64,000 bases of DNA, taken from assembly GCA_963703165.1 (NCBI GenBank), contig OY969798.1:2170001-2234000 (forward strand). Direction: 5' to 3'. Position numbers and translations under genes: made by a program. Shown here piece by piece: positions 20,668 through 27,567 of the stretch (the stretch's first letter is position 1; the number at the start of each line of letters is the position of its first letter). The notes below the pieces were generated by a model that saw nothing but the letters and a program-made list of their open reading frames with translations, searched no databases and was not told where the DNA came from. The DNA is from JBQTKD01 sp963703165 (GTDB taxonomy: Bacteria > Actinomycetota > Actinomycetes > Sporichthyales > Sporichthyaceae).

Positions 20668-20690
20668 TGTAGCGACAATTCGTCGCTACA
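20668..20690. promoter_or_regulatory. Perfect 9-5-9 palindrome, HxlR operator candidate
   Basis: TGTAGCGAC (20668-20676) and GTCGCTACA (20682-20690) are exact inverted repeats around AATTC. The element starts nine bases before the HxlR ATG. An AT-rich run with TATACT (20700-20706) next to it could be the -10 of the divergent esterase promoter. Confidence 0.72.
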
Positions 20691-20749
20691 TTTACTTTTA
20701 TATACTCAGCTTGCTACGGTCTGAGCACCAGCCGACGAGAGGACCGACC

Positions 20750-21679
20750 ATGACGAGCCCGCAGGCCACGCAGTTCGAGGAGTTCCTGCAGTCGTTGGTG
20801 GCGCGCATCGGTGCCTCCGACCAACAGCTCGGCACGATCCGCGACATCTCCGAGGATCTGCATCGGGCCGGCGCGGAGCCGGAGGGCGTCTCCTACGCGG
20901 AGGTCGACGCCAACGGTGTCCCGGCGATGTGGGCGATCCCCGAGGGGGCGAGCAGCGAGCACGCGCTCATCCACTTCCACATGGGCGGGTCGGTCGTGGC
21001 CTCCATGCACTCCGACCGCAAGGCCGGCGGACACATCGCGAAGGCCGCGGGCGTCCGCTCCCTGATCGTCGATTTCCGCCGCTCCCCGGAGAACCCGTAC
21101 CCCGCGCAACTCGAGGACGCGGAGGCGGCCTTCGGGTGGATCGTCGATCAGGGCTATGCCCCCGCCAACATCGGCAGCGTCGGCCATTCCGTCGGCGGTT
21201 TCCTGTCCGTCGCCCTCGCACTTTCCCTACGGGACAAGGGAAAGCCGATGCCGGGAGCGATCGTCTCGATCTCCCCGTGGTGCGACCTGGAGATCAAGGA
21301 CCCGGCGATCGAAGCCAATGCCGAGGCGGACAAGCTCCTGTCCCGGCCACTCCTCGAGCTGTTCCGCCAGTGCTGGCTGGGCAGCACCGGAATCGAGTTC
21401 ACCGACCCGCGCGTCAGCCTCCTCAACGCCGATCTGACCGGCCTGCCCCCGACCAGCGTGCACTGGGGCAGCGCGGAGGTCCTCGCGGGCGAGGACGCCG
21501 CATTCGCCGAGCGCCTCGCGGCGGCAGGGGTCGATTCGGAAGCGCGGCCGCTTGCCGGCGGTCAGCACTCCTTCGTCATCGCCGGTGGCAAGGTCCCCGA
21601 GGCCGACGAGGCGATCGGGAAGATGGGGTCGTGGCTGCGAGAGAAGCTCGGGGTGAAGCAGCCGACGACCCTGTCCTGA
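20750..21679 (+). CDS. Alpha/beta hydrolase, HSL-like
   Basis: 309 residues. Oxyanion motif reads HFHMGGSV, a variant of HGGG. Nucleophile elbow GHSVGG; acid residue expected in the segment after HWGSAEVLAGED; catalytic His in GGQHSFVIAGG. Probably an esterase for small acyl esters or lactones. Divergent from the HxlR gene, which likely controls it through the palindrome at 20668. Confidence 0.88.
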   Translation: MTSPQATQFEEFLQSLVARIGASDQQLGTIRDISEDLHRAGAEPEGVSYAEVDANGVPAMWAIPEGASSEHALIHFHMGGSVVASMHSDRKAGGHIAKAAGVRSLIVDFRRSPENPYPAQLEDAEAAFGWIVDQGYAPANIGSVGHSVGGFLSVALALSLRDKGKPMPGAIVSISPWCDLEIKDPAIEANAEADKLLSRPLLELFRQCWLGSTGIEFTDPRVSLLNADLTGLPPTSVHWGSAEVLAGEDAAFAERLAAAGVDSEARPLAGGQHSFVIAGGKVPEADEAIGKMGSWLREKLGVKQPTTLS

Positions 21680-21684
21680 ACAGC

Positions 21685-21987
21685 TCACTCCAAGCCGAGG
21701 ATCGCCGCCTCGAGTTCCGCCGCCGACGGCAGACCGGACACCGAGCCGTCGGCGGCGCGGTAGAGCCGACAGGACAAGGACGCTTCGAGCCCGGGCACCG
21801 GGAAGGGATCCACGCCGTCCACCAGCAAGGTCGGCGATCCGGTCATGCCCCGCCGCTGGGCCTCGCCCAGCTCGCTGACGACGACCACCTCGAGATCGAC
21901 CGCGCGCCCGTCGAGCACGGTCCGAATGCGGTCGAGGAGCAGGTCGACGTGAGGGCATTCCGACACGGCCAGCACCGTCAGCAGCAC
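21685..21987 (-). CDS. Thioredoxin-fold protein, alkylmercury-lyase-like, leaderless
   Basis: 100 residues from GTG 21987. Beta strand LLTVLAVSECPHVDLLLDRI with Cys11 in the thioredoxin CxxC position (but CPHV, single Cys), the cis-Pro motif GSPTLLVDGVDPF and a second Cys73 (LSCRLY). Similar small proteins are often labelled alkylmercury lyase-like; a lyase function is not established here. It is divergent from a MerR-type regulator and its promoter has the 19-base spacer typical of MerR control, so it is likely induced by thiophilic metal or thiol stress. Confidence 0.75.
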   Translation of the reverse strand: MLLTVLAVSECPHVDLLLDRIRTVLDGRAVDLEVVVVSELGEAQRRGMTGSPTLLVDGVDPFPVPGLEASLSCRLYRAADGSVSGLPSAAELEAAILGLE

Positions 21988-21994
21988 ACGGGGA

Positions 21995-22025
21995 CCGTAA
22001 GCGTTCCAGCGCGGTGGAAGGTCAA
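21995..22025 (-). promoter_or_regulatory. MerR-type promoter with 19-base spacer
   Basis: On the minus strand TTGACC (22025-22020) and TTACGG (22000-21995) are separated by 19 bases, and the spacer contains the dyad TTCCA-N6-TGGAA (22004-22019). MerR activators bind such over-long spacers and untwist them. The -10 ends seven bases before the GTG start, predicting a leaderless mRNA. Confidence 0.75.
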
Positions 22026-22041
22026 GGGCTAACGTCGAGGC

Positions 22042-22473
22042 ATGCAGATCGGCACTCTCGCCGAAGCGGCCGGTGTGACCGCCAAGACGATCCGCTTCTA
22101 CGAGCAGCGCGGGCTGCTCCCGCCTCCGTCGCGCACCGCCGGCGGATACCGCGACTACGCCGGCGACGCGGTCGCGCGGCTTCGGTTCATCCGGGACGCC
22201 CAGAGCGCCGGCCTCGCCCTGGCCGAGATCCGCGGCATCCTCGACCTCCGCGACCGTGGTCAAGCGCCGTGCGAAGCAGTCGAGGCGCTCATCGCCGAAC
22301 ACCTCGAACAGATCGAGAATCGGCTCGCAGATCTGCGAGCCACCCGCAGAGCGCTCCGCGACCTCGCCGCCCGGGCCGCGACCGTCGACCCAGCCACGTG
22401 CGCGGAAGCCGAGATCTGCACGATCCTGGCGCGACCTCACGTTCGCGTCGGCCGCAGCGTCTACCCGATGTGA
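22042..22473 (+). CDS. MerR-family metal/thiol-responsive regulator
   Basis: 143 residues: N-terminal MerR HTH IGTLAEAAGVTAKTIRFYEQRGLL, a long dimerisation helix, and three cysteines, Cys77 at the start of that helix plus Cys120 and Cys126 in the C-terminal loop. That layout matches MerR/ZntR-type metalloregulators, which use equivalent Cys residues to bind Hg or Zn/Cd/Pb. First gene of a four-gene overlapping operon (next start overlaps as GTGA). Likely activates the divergent 21987 promoter. Confidence 0.9.
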   Translation: MQIGTLAEAAGVTAKTIRFYEQRGLLPPPSRTAGGYRDYAGDAVARLRFIRDAQSAGLALAEIRGILDLRDRGQAPCEAVEALIAEHLEQIENRLADLRATRRALRDLAARAATVDPATCAEAEICTILARPHVRVGRSVYPM

Positions 22474-22961
22474 CCACCAAGCCGCCGTTCGAAGAACTCG
22501 TCACCCGCCACGGGCCGACGGTCATGCGTGTGTGCCGGGCGTTGCTCGGCAGTCAGGACGCCGAGGACGCCTGGTCCGAGACGTTCATCGCGGCGTTGCG
22601 GCACTACCCCGACCTGCCGGCCGCCGCGAACGTGCAGGCGTGGCTCGTCACCATCGCGCACCGCAAGGCGATCGACGTCACCCGCGCGAACGCCCGCCGC
22701 CCCGACGTCGTCGCCGAACCACCGGAACCACCGGCTCCGAGCGCCGCGGCCGACGTCGACGAGCACGACCTGTGGGCCGCGGTGAATGCACTGCCGGAGA
22801 AGCAACGGCAGGTCGTCGCGTACCACTACCTCGCGGACCTGCCCTACAAGGACATCGCCGCCATCACCGGCGGCAGCGCAGAGGCCGCGCGACGGGCCGC
22901 GGCCGACGGCCTGGCCACATTGCGCCGCACCTACGTGACCCCGGAAGGAGTCCGACCATGA
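22470..22961 (+). CDS. ECF-type RNA polymerase sigma factor
   Basis: 163 residues from GTG 22470, overlapping the MerR stop. Sigma region 2 is FEELVTRHGPTVMRVCRALLGSQDAEDAWSETFIAALR ... NVQAWLVTIAHRKAIDVTRANARR. Region 4 is ALPEKQRQVVAYHYLADLPYKDIAAITGGSAEAARRAAADGLATLRR. No anti-sigma factor is adjacent. It overlaps the methyltransferase gene by four bases, so it is probably the dedicated sigma factor of a DNA-repair operon. It could also regulate itself. Confidence 0.9.
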   Translation: MTTKPPFEELVTRHGPTVMRVCRALLGSQDAEDAWSETFIAALRHYPDLPAAANVQAWLVTIAHRKAIDVTRANARRPDVVAEPPEPPAPSAAADVDEHDLWAAVNALPEKQRQVVAYHYLADLPYKDIAAITGGSAEAARRAAADGLATLRRTYVTPEGVRP

Positions 22962-23571
22962 TGACCTCGAAGCACGACGACGAGCAGCTGTTCGCCTCGC
23001 TGCTGCAATCCCAGGACCTCACGCGTCTGCGGGCCCGTCTGGCCGAGCGGGCCGAGCAGGAGGGGCTGCTCGACATCGCCTACCGCATCGTCGACTCCCC
23101 CGTCGGTCCGCTGCTGCTCGCGGCCACCGACGCCGGCGTGCTGCGGGTCGCGTTCACGGTGCAGGACCACGACGCAGTTCTGCAGGGCCTGGCCGACACC
23201 GTCAGCCCCCGGGTCCTGCACGCCCCCGGCCGGCTCGACCCGGCCGCGCGCCAGCTGGACGAGTACTTCGACGGGCGCACGGCAGACCTTCGACCTGCCG
23301 CTGGATTGGCGGCTGGCCAAGGGATTCCGCCGCGAGGTGCTCGACCATCTCACCGGCATCGGCTACGGCCGCACCGAGAGCTACGCCCAGGTCGCGGCCG
23401 GCTGCCGGGCAGACCGCGCGCCGTCCGCGCGGTCGGCACCGCCTGCGCGACGAACCCGATCCCGGTGGTCGTGCCCTGCCACCGGGTGGTCCGCTCCGAC
23501 GGTTCCGCCGGGGGGTACGTCGGCGGCCTCGAGGCCAAGAATCGCTGCTGTCGTTGGAGTCCGCGGCATGA
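22958..23571 (+). CDS. ogt: Methylated-DNA-[protein]-cysteine S-methyltransferase, frame interrupted
   Basis: Suicide enzyme removing alkyl groups from O6-alkylguanine. The catalytic motif VVVPCHRVVRSDG and following GGYVGGLEAKNR are present, as are DSPVGPLLLAATDAG at the N-terminus and HLTGIGYGRTESYAQVAA. Reading through requires base changes near 23285, 23400-23410 (two) and 23544; the frames otherwise agree. Start ATG 22958 overlaps the sigma stop; the stop TGA 23569-23571 overlaps the next ATG. An unusual N-terminal 30 residues (DDEQLFASLLQSQDLTRLRARL) precede the domain. Confidence 0.85.
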
Positions 23572-24288
23572 CGGCTGCACCGGCCGACCGGGTCGACACG
23601 GCCGACTGGACCGCCATTCGCCGAGGCGCTCGACCGCGCCGGCTGCGCGCTGCTACCGGGCCTGCTGACGCCGGACGGAGTGCGCCGAGGTCGTGGCCCT
23701 CTACGACCGGGCCGGAGCTGTTCCGCTCGACGATCGACATGGCGCGCTACCGGTTCGGCAGCGGGCAGTACCGCTACTTCGCCGACCGCTCCCCGCCGGT
23801 GGTCGAGCCGGCTGCGCGCTCAGCTCTACCCGCGCCTGCTGCCGATCGCCCGGGACTGGTGGGCCCGCCTCGGGCGGGAGCGCAGAGTGGCCCGACGACC
23901 TCGACGCAGTGGCTGCAGGTCTGCCACGACGCCGGCCAGACAACTCCCGACGCCGATGCTGCTGCGCTACGAGGCCGGGGACTGGAACGCGCTGCACCGC
24001 GACCTGTACGGGGACAAGGTCTTTCCGCTGCAGGTCGTCATCAACCTCAACGCACCCGGCGTCGATCACACCGGCGGCGAGTTCCTGCTCGTCGAACAGC
24101 GCCCGCGCGCGCAGTCCCGTGGCACGGCGATCTCGATCCCGCAGGGCACGGGGCTCGTCTTCACCACCCGCGACCGGCCCGTCCGATCGGCCCGCGGATG
24201 GTCGGCCGCCCCGATGCGGCACGGCGTGTCCACGGTCCACTCCGGCCGTCGGCACGCACTCGGCCTGGTCTTCCACGACGCCACCTGA
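23568..24288 (+). CDS. 2OG-Fe(II) oxygenase, frame interrupted
   Basis: About 238 residues once single-base insertions are removed. Segments in neighbouring frames give ALDRAGCALLPGLLTPDEC, DMARYRFGSGQYRYFADRSPPVVE, LRAQLYPRLLPIARDWWARLGRE and LLRYEAGDWNALHRDLYGD. Iron ligands are likely the HxD of LHRDL and a later His in RHGVSTVHSGRRHALGLVFHD, with Arg binding 2-oxoglutarate. ATG 23568 overlaps the ogt stop. Pairing with a methyltransferase suggests oxidative dealkylation of nucleic acid, but prolyl-hydroxylase-type activity on protein is equally possible. Confidence 0.75.
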
Positions 24289-24438
24289 GGCCCCCCTCTA
24301 CGTACAGGGCGCAAGACGCGTGACCCAGATCACTGACCCGGCAGGGTGCCGCGGAGGTTTCACGAGTTGCGCTTCATGAAAAACACTGAGCAGCGCGTCG
24401 AACAACTGGCGCGCTCTCGCCCCACAGGAGCACCCGGA

Positions 24439-25218
24439 ATGACCGTCGCCGCGACGATTGACCCCCGCCCGACCGAAGTCAGCGACCACGATCTCCTCCG
24501 CGCGCTGCGCACCGCCGATGCCGGCGAGCGCGAACGCATCCAGGCCGAACTCGTGGAACGCCACACCGGCATGGTGCGGTGGCTCGCCGGTCGATACGCC
24601 AATCCCGCGGTCGACATCGACGAACTGGGGCAGGTGGGCTTCGTCGGCCTGGTCCTCGCGATCCAACGGTTCGATCCCGACCGGGGAAGCGATTTCGTCT
24701 CCTTCGCCAAGCCCACGGTGCAGGGCGAGATCCGGCGCTACTTCCGCGACAAGCGCCGTTGGATCCGGTTGCCCCGCAGGCTGCAGGAGACCAAGGCTGT
24801 CCTGCGCGAGGCGACCGAGACGCTGACCCATCAGCTGGGACGGACGCCCACCGTTCCCGAACTGGCCGGGCATCTCGCCGTCAGCGAGGAACTGATCCTC
24901 GAGGCCCTCACCGCCGACGACGTCTTCAGCCCGCACTCCCTGCACGCCCCCGCGGGCGGCGACGACGCCGACGATTGGACCTTGGCCGACACCATCGGGT
25001 ACACCGACCGACGGGCCGAGCTCACCATCGACTGCATGGCGCTGCGTCCGCACATCGAGGCACTCCCCGAACGCGAACGCACCATCCTGCAGATGCGCTT
25101 CTTCGAGGACATGACGCAGGCTCAGATCGGAGCGAAGGTCGGCCTCTCCCAGATGCACGTGTCCCGGCTACTGGCCCAGACCCTCGCCCAGTTGCGCATG
25201 GCGATGTCCGAGGACTGA
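24439..25218 (+). CDS. SigB/SigF/SigG-family RNA polymerase sigma factor
   Basis: 259 residues from ATG 24439, chosen for the AGGAG nine bases upstream (an in-frame ATG at 24376 lacks one). Contains region 2 (DIDELGQVGFVGLVLAIQRFDPDRGSDFVSFAKPTVQGEIRRYFRDKRRW), region 3 (LTHQLGRTPTVPELAGHLAVSEELI) and region 4 (ALPERERTILQMRFFEDMTQAQIGAKVGLSQMHVSRLLAQTL). This is the stress/sporulation group 3 sigma of actinobacteria. No anti-sigma RsbW gene is next to it, unlike many homologues. Confidence 0.93.
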   Translation: MTVAATIDPRPTEVSDHDLLRALRTADAGERERIQAELVERHTGMVRWLAGRYANPAVDIDELGQVGFVGLVLAIQRFDPDRGSDFVSFAKPTVQGEIRRYFRDKRRWIRLPRRLQETKAVLREATETLTHQLGRTPTVPELAGHLAVSEELILEALTADDVFSPHSLHAPAGGDDADDWTLADTIGYTDRRAELTIDCMALRPHIEALPERERTILQMRFFEDMTQAQIGAKVGLSQMHVSRLLAQTLAQLRMAMSED

Positions 25219-25222
25219 TCCA

Positions 25223-26629
25223 CTACTTCTCCCGGCGCCACACCAGGGCGTCGGAGACGGGCCGCTCCCGACGCCCGGAAACGGCGTTCGCGAGCTTCCC
25301 GCGGATCGACATGGTGGTCGATCCGCCGCCGTCGAGGTTGATCGCGTCGCGCATTCCGAGCGCCCGGGCGACGCGGCCCGCTTCGGGCAGGGTCGCGCCG
25401 ACGCTGCGCTTCGCGCGACCGTCGATGGTGGCGAACACGATCTTGCCGTCCCAGGTGGTGCCGGCGAGCGTGCGCGGGTGGCGGGCGAAGAACCTGCCGG
25501 ACCGCTTCGGGGCGACGACCTCACCCTCGTCGAGCAACTGGAAACGCCCGCTCACCGCGGCGATCGACGGACTCAACGCGACGGCCTCGCCGTCGGTGTC
25601 GCGCAGCTTGTGCCGGATGTCGATGCAGCCTTCCTTGACCAACGCGCGCACCCGGCGTGCGGCCTTACCGGTGGCCTGGATGGACGAACGACCCTTGCCC
25701 AGCCGCGTACCGCGGTGGGACAGCACCCGCACCGCGCAGCCGTCCTTGTCCAGCAGGATCTCGGTACCCACGCCGCTCGGGGTGCGCTTGCCGAACTTCG
25801 CGGTGAAGGCCGCAATCTGGCCGTGCTGCATGCAACGGGCCATCGCGGCCGCGGTGCGGCAGGACCGCGGCACCCGCGGGACCGCGTTCACCTTGTCCAG
25901 GCGCAGCACGTGCTTGCCGCTCTCGTCCCTGAGCTGTCCGGTCCAGCGCAGCCGGTCGATGCGCAGTTCGTTGCGCTTCGAGTCCACCAGCAAGGTGACC
26001 TCGCGACGCATACCGGAGGGTTCGCTGAGCACCCGGCCGCCGGCGACGGTCAACCCCACCGGGTTGCCCGGCAGCCGGGTGCCGATCGCGAAGAACGACG
26101 CGTTCACCCCGGCCAGTGCGTTGGCCTTGCGGGTGAGCTCGGTCGTCGGACTGGTGCCCGCGACGCTCGGCCCGTAGGTCGTGGCCAGGTGACCCTTGGC
26201 CACCGAGGGGTCGATCGTCAGCACGCGCACGACCCAGGGGCCGCCCTGCTTCACCGACCCGCGCCGGATCACGGTGAGCGTCACTCCCTTGGCGACCTTG
26301 CGGACGCTGCGGGTCTCCTTCAGCTTCGCCGACCCCAGCGGCAGTCGTTTCGCGACGCCGTTGTGCGGGGCACGCACCGGCACCGATGCCCTTTCCGGCT
26401 CGGCCGGCTCTTCTTCGATCGTCGACGGCGCCGGCATCGGCACGGGGCCGTAGTCCAGCTGGGAGGGTTCGGGGACCGGGTCGATCGAGGCTTCGCTGAA
26501 ACCGACGGACGAAGGTTCCGGGGCTGCGCCCAGCGCAGGCGTCGGCAGGGAAATCCCCGTCCCCACAAGGGAAACGGCGACGAAGGCGAGGGCAGTGGAA
26601 CGGAGGTGAAGGTGAGGTTTCGCTGTCAC
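25223..26629 (-). CDS. Secreted phosphodiester glycosidase family protein (paralogue 1)
   Basis: 468 residues from GTG 26629. Signal peptide (RSTALAFVAVSLVGTGISLPTPALG), a Pro/Glu-rich linker, then the NAGPA-type domain, with NALAGVNASFFAIGTRLPGNPVGL, a central insert, and RTLAGTTWDGKIVFATIDGR ... DAINLDGGGSTTM. The last motif is the family signature. Such enzymes hydrolyse sugar-phosphodiester bonds, plausibly in teichoic-acid-like or exopolysaccharide polymers. Closely related to the gene at 42990-44363. Convergent with the sigma gene (4-base gap). Confidence 0.9.
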   Translation of the reverse strand: MTAKPHLHLRSTALAFVAVSLVGTGISLPTPALGAAPEPSSVGFSEASIDPVPEPSQLDYGPVPMPAPSTIEEEPAEPERASVPVRAPHNGVAKRLPLGSAKLKETRSVRKVAKGVTLTVIRRGSVKQGGPWVVRVLTIDPSVAKGHLATTYGPSVAGTSPTTELTRKANALAGVNASFFAIGTRLPGNPVGLTVAGGRVLSEPSGMRREVTLLVDSKRNELRIDRLRWTGQLRDESGKHVLRLDKVNAVPRVPRSCRTAAAMARCMQHGQIAAFTAKFGKRTPSGVGTEILLDKDGCAVRVLSHRGTRLGKGRSSIQATGKAARRVRALVKEGCIDIRHKLRDTDGEAVALSPSIAAVSGRFQLLDEGEVVAPKRSGRFFARHPRTLAGTTWDGKIVFATIDGRAKRSVGATLPEAGRVARALGMRDAINLDGGGSTTMSIRGKLANAVSGRRERPVSDALVWRREK

Positions 26630-26820
26630 GGCGAGATCATGAACTGCTGGTCGGCCCGCGCAGGGCAAGAACACGCAACATGAAAGCCGCGATTGTCCCT
26701 CTCCCGTCGACGTCAGGCGTCAGGCGCCTCATCCGTCACGTGGGCCCATCGGGTTTTCAGGCGGTGGCCGGCCACCACCCAGACGTCGTGCGTGAATCGC
26801 TCGCCTGCGAGGATCCCCGC

Positions 26821-27522
26821 ATGACAGCGCCGTCAGAGCCCGAGGCTCCTTCTCGCCCACTCGAGCTCATCGAGCCCCTCGACATCACAGAGGTGGTCAC
26901 GGGGCCGGGCTCGCGACACAGCGAGGTACTGACCTGGAACGGTCGCCTCGGGCTGCTGTGGAACGGCATGCCGGGTACCGAGCGGGTCGTCGTCATGTGC
27001 GGCGGTGCGCTCGGCGGGGTGCTGGGACCGGCCGGCGGCCTGTACTTCGACCTCGGCAAGCTGCTGGAGCCCGACGGGATCGCGACCGTGCGGGTCGACT
27101 ACCGCCGGCCGGGCAACCTGGCCAGCTGCGTGTTCGACGTCGCGGTCGCCATCGACGTCGCGATCCGCGAGGGATCCACCCGATTCGTCGTCGTCGGGCA
27201 TTCGTTCGGCGGGGCCGTCGCGATCAGCGCCGCCGCCGCGATGCCGGAGGTCGTGGCGGCCATCGTCGCCCTGGCCTCGCAGTCGGCCGGCACCGAATCG
27301 GCCGCGGAACTGGGCGATCGTCCGTTGCTGCTGATCCACGGCGAGCAGGACGACATCATCCCGGCGGGCTCGGCCCACGCTGTGCGCCAGACCGCCGGCC
27401 ACGGCGAAGTCGTCCTGCTGCCCGAGACCGGGCACCTGCTGCACGAGTCCGCCGACGTCCTCCGGACCGGCCTGCCCGGGTGGATCCGACGCGCTTTCGA
27501 CGGCGACCCGGGGACGTTCTGA
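26821..27522 (+). CDS. Alpha/beta hydrolase
   Basis: 233 residues from ATG 26821 (GAGGA upstream). Nucleophile elbow VVGHSFGGAVAIS, acid in LLLIHGEQDDIIP, His in ETGHLLHESADVL. The N-terminal strand region ERVVVMCGGALGGVLGP supplies the oxyanion hole. Probably a cytosolic esterase or dienelactone hydrolase-like enzyme. Divergent from the secreted glycosidase; no pathway context. Confidence 0.85.
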   Translation: MTAPSEPEAPSRPLELIEPLDITEVVTGPGSRHSEVLTWNGRLGLLWNGMPGTERVVVMCGGALGGVLGPAGGLYFDLGKLLEPDGIATVRVDYRRPGNLASCVFDVAVAIDVAIREGSTRFVVVGHSFGGAVAISAAAAMPEVVAAIVALASQSAGTESAAELGDRPLLLIHGEQDDIIPAGSAHAVRQTAGHGEVVLLPETGHLLHESADVLRTGLPGWIRRAFDGDPGTF

Positions 27523-27567
27523 CCCCGGGACGTTCGAGGGCCGGTCGGATCGGGCCACAGAGCGGGC

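Noticed and set aside
27505..27545. GGGACGTTC-type sequences at the 27.5 kb gene end as further DosR boxes
   Set aside because: They lie at a convergent gene end, and the half-site spacing differs by one base.
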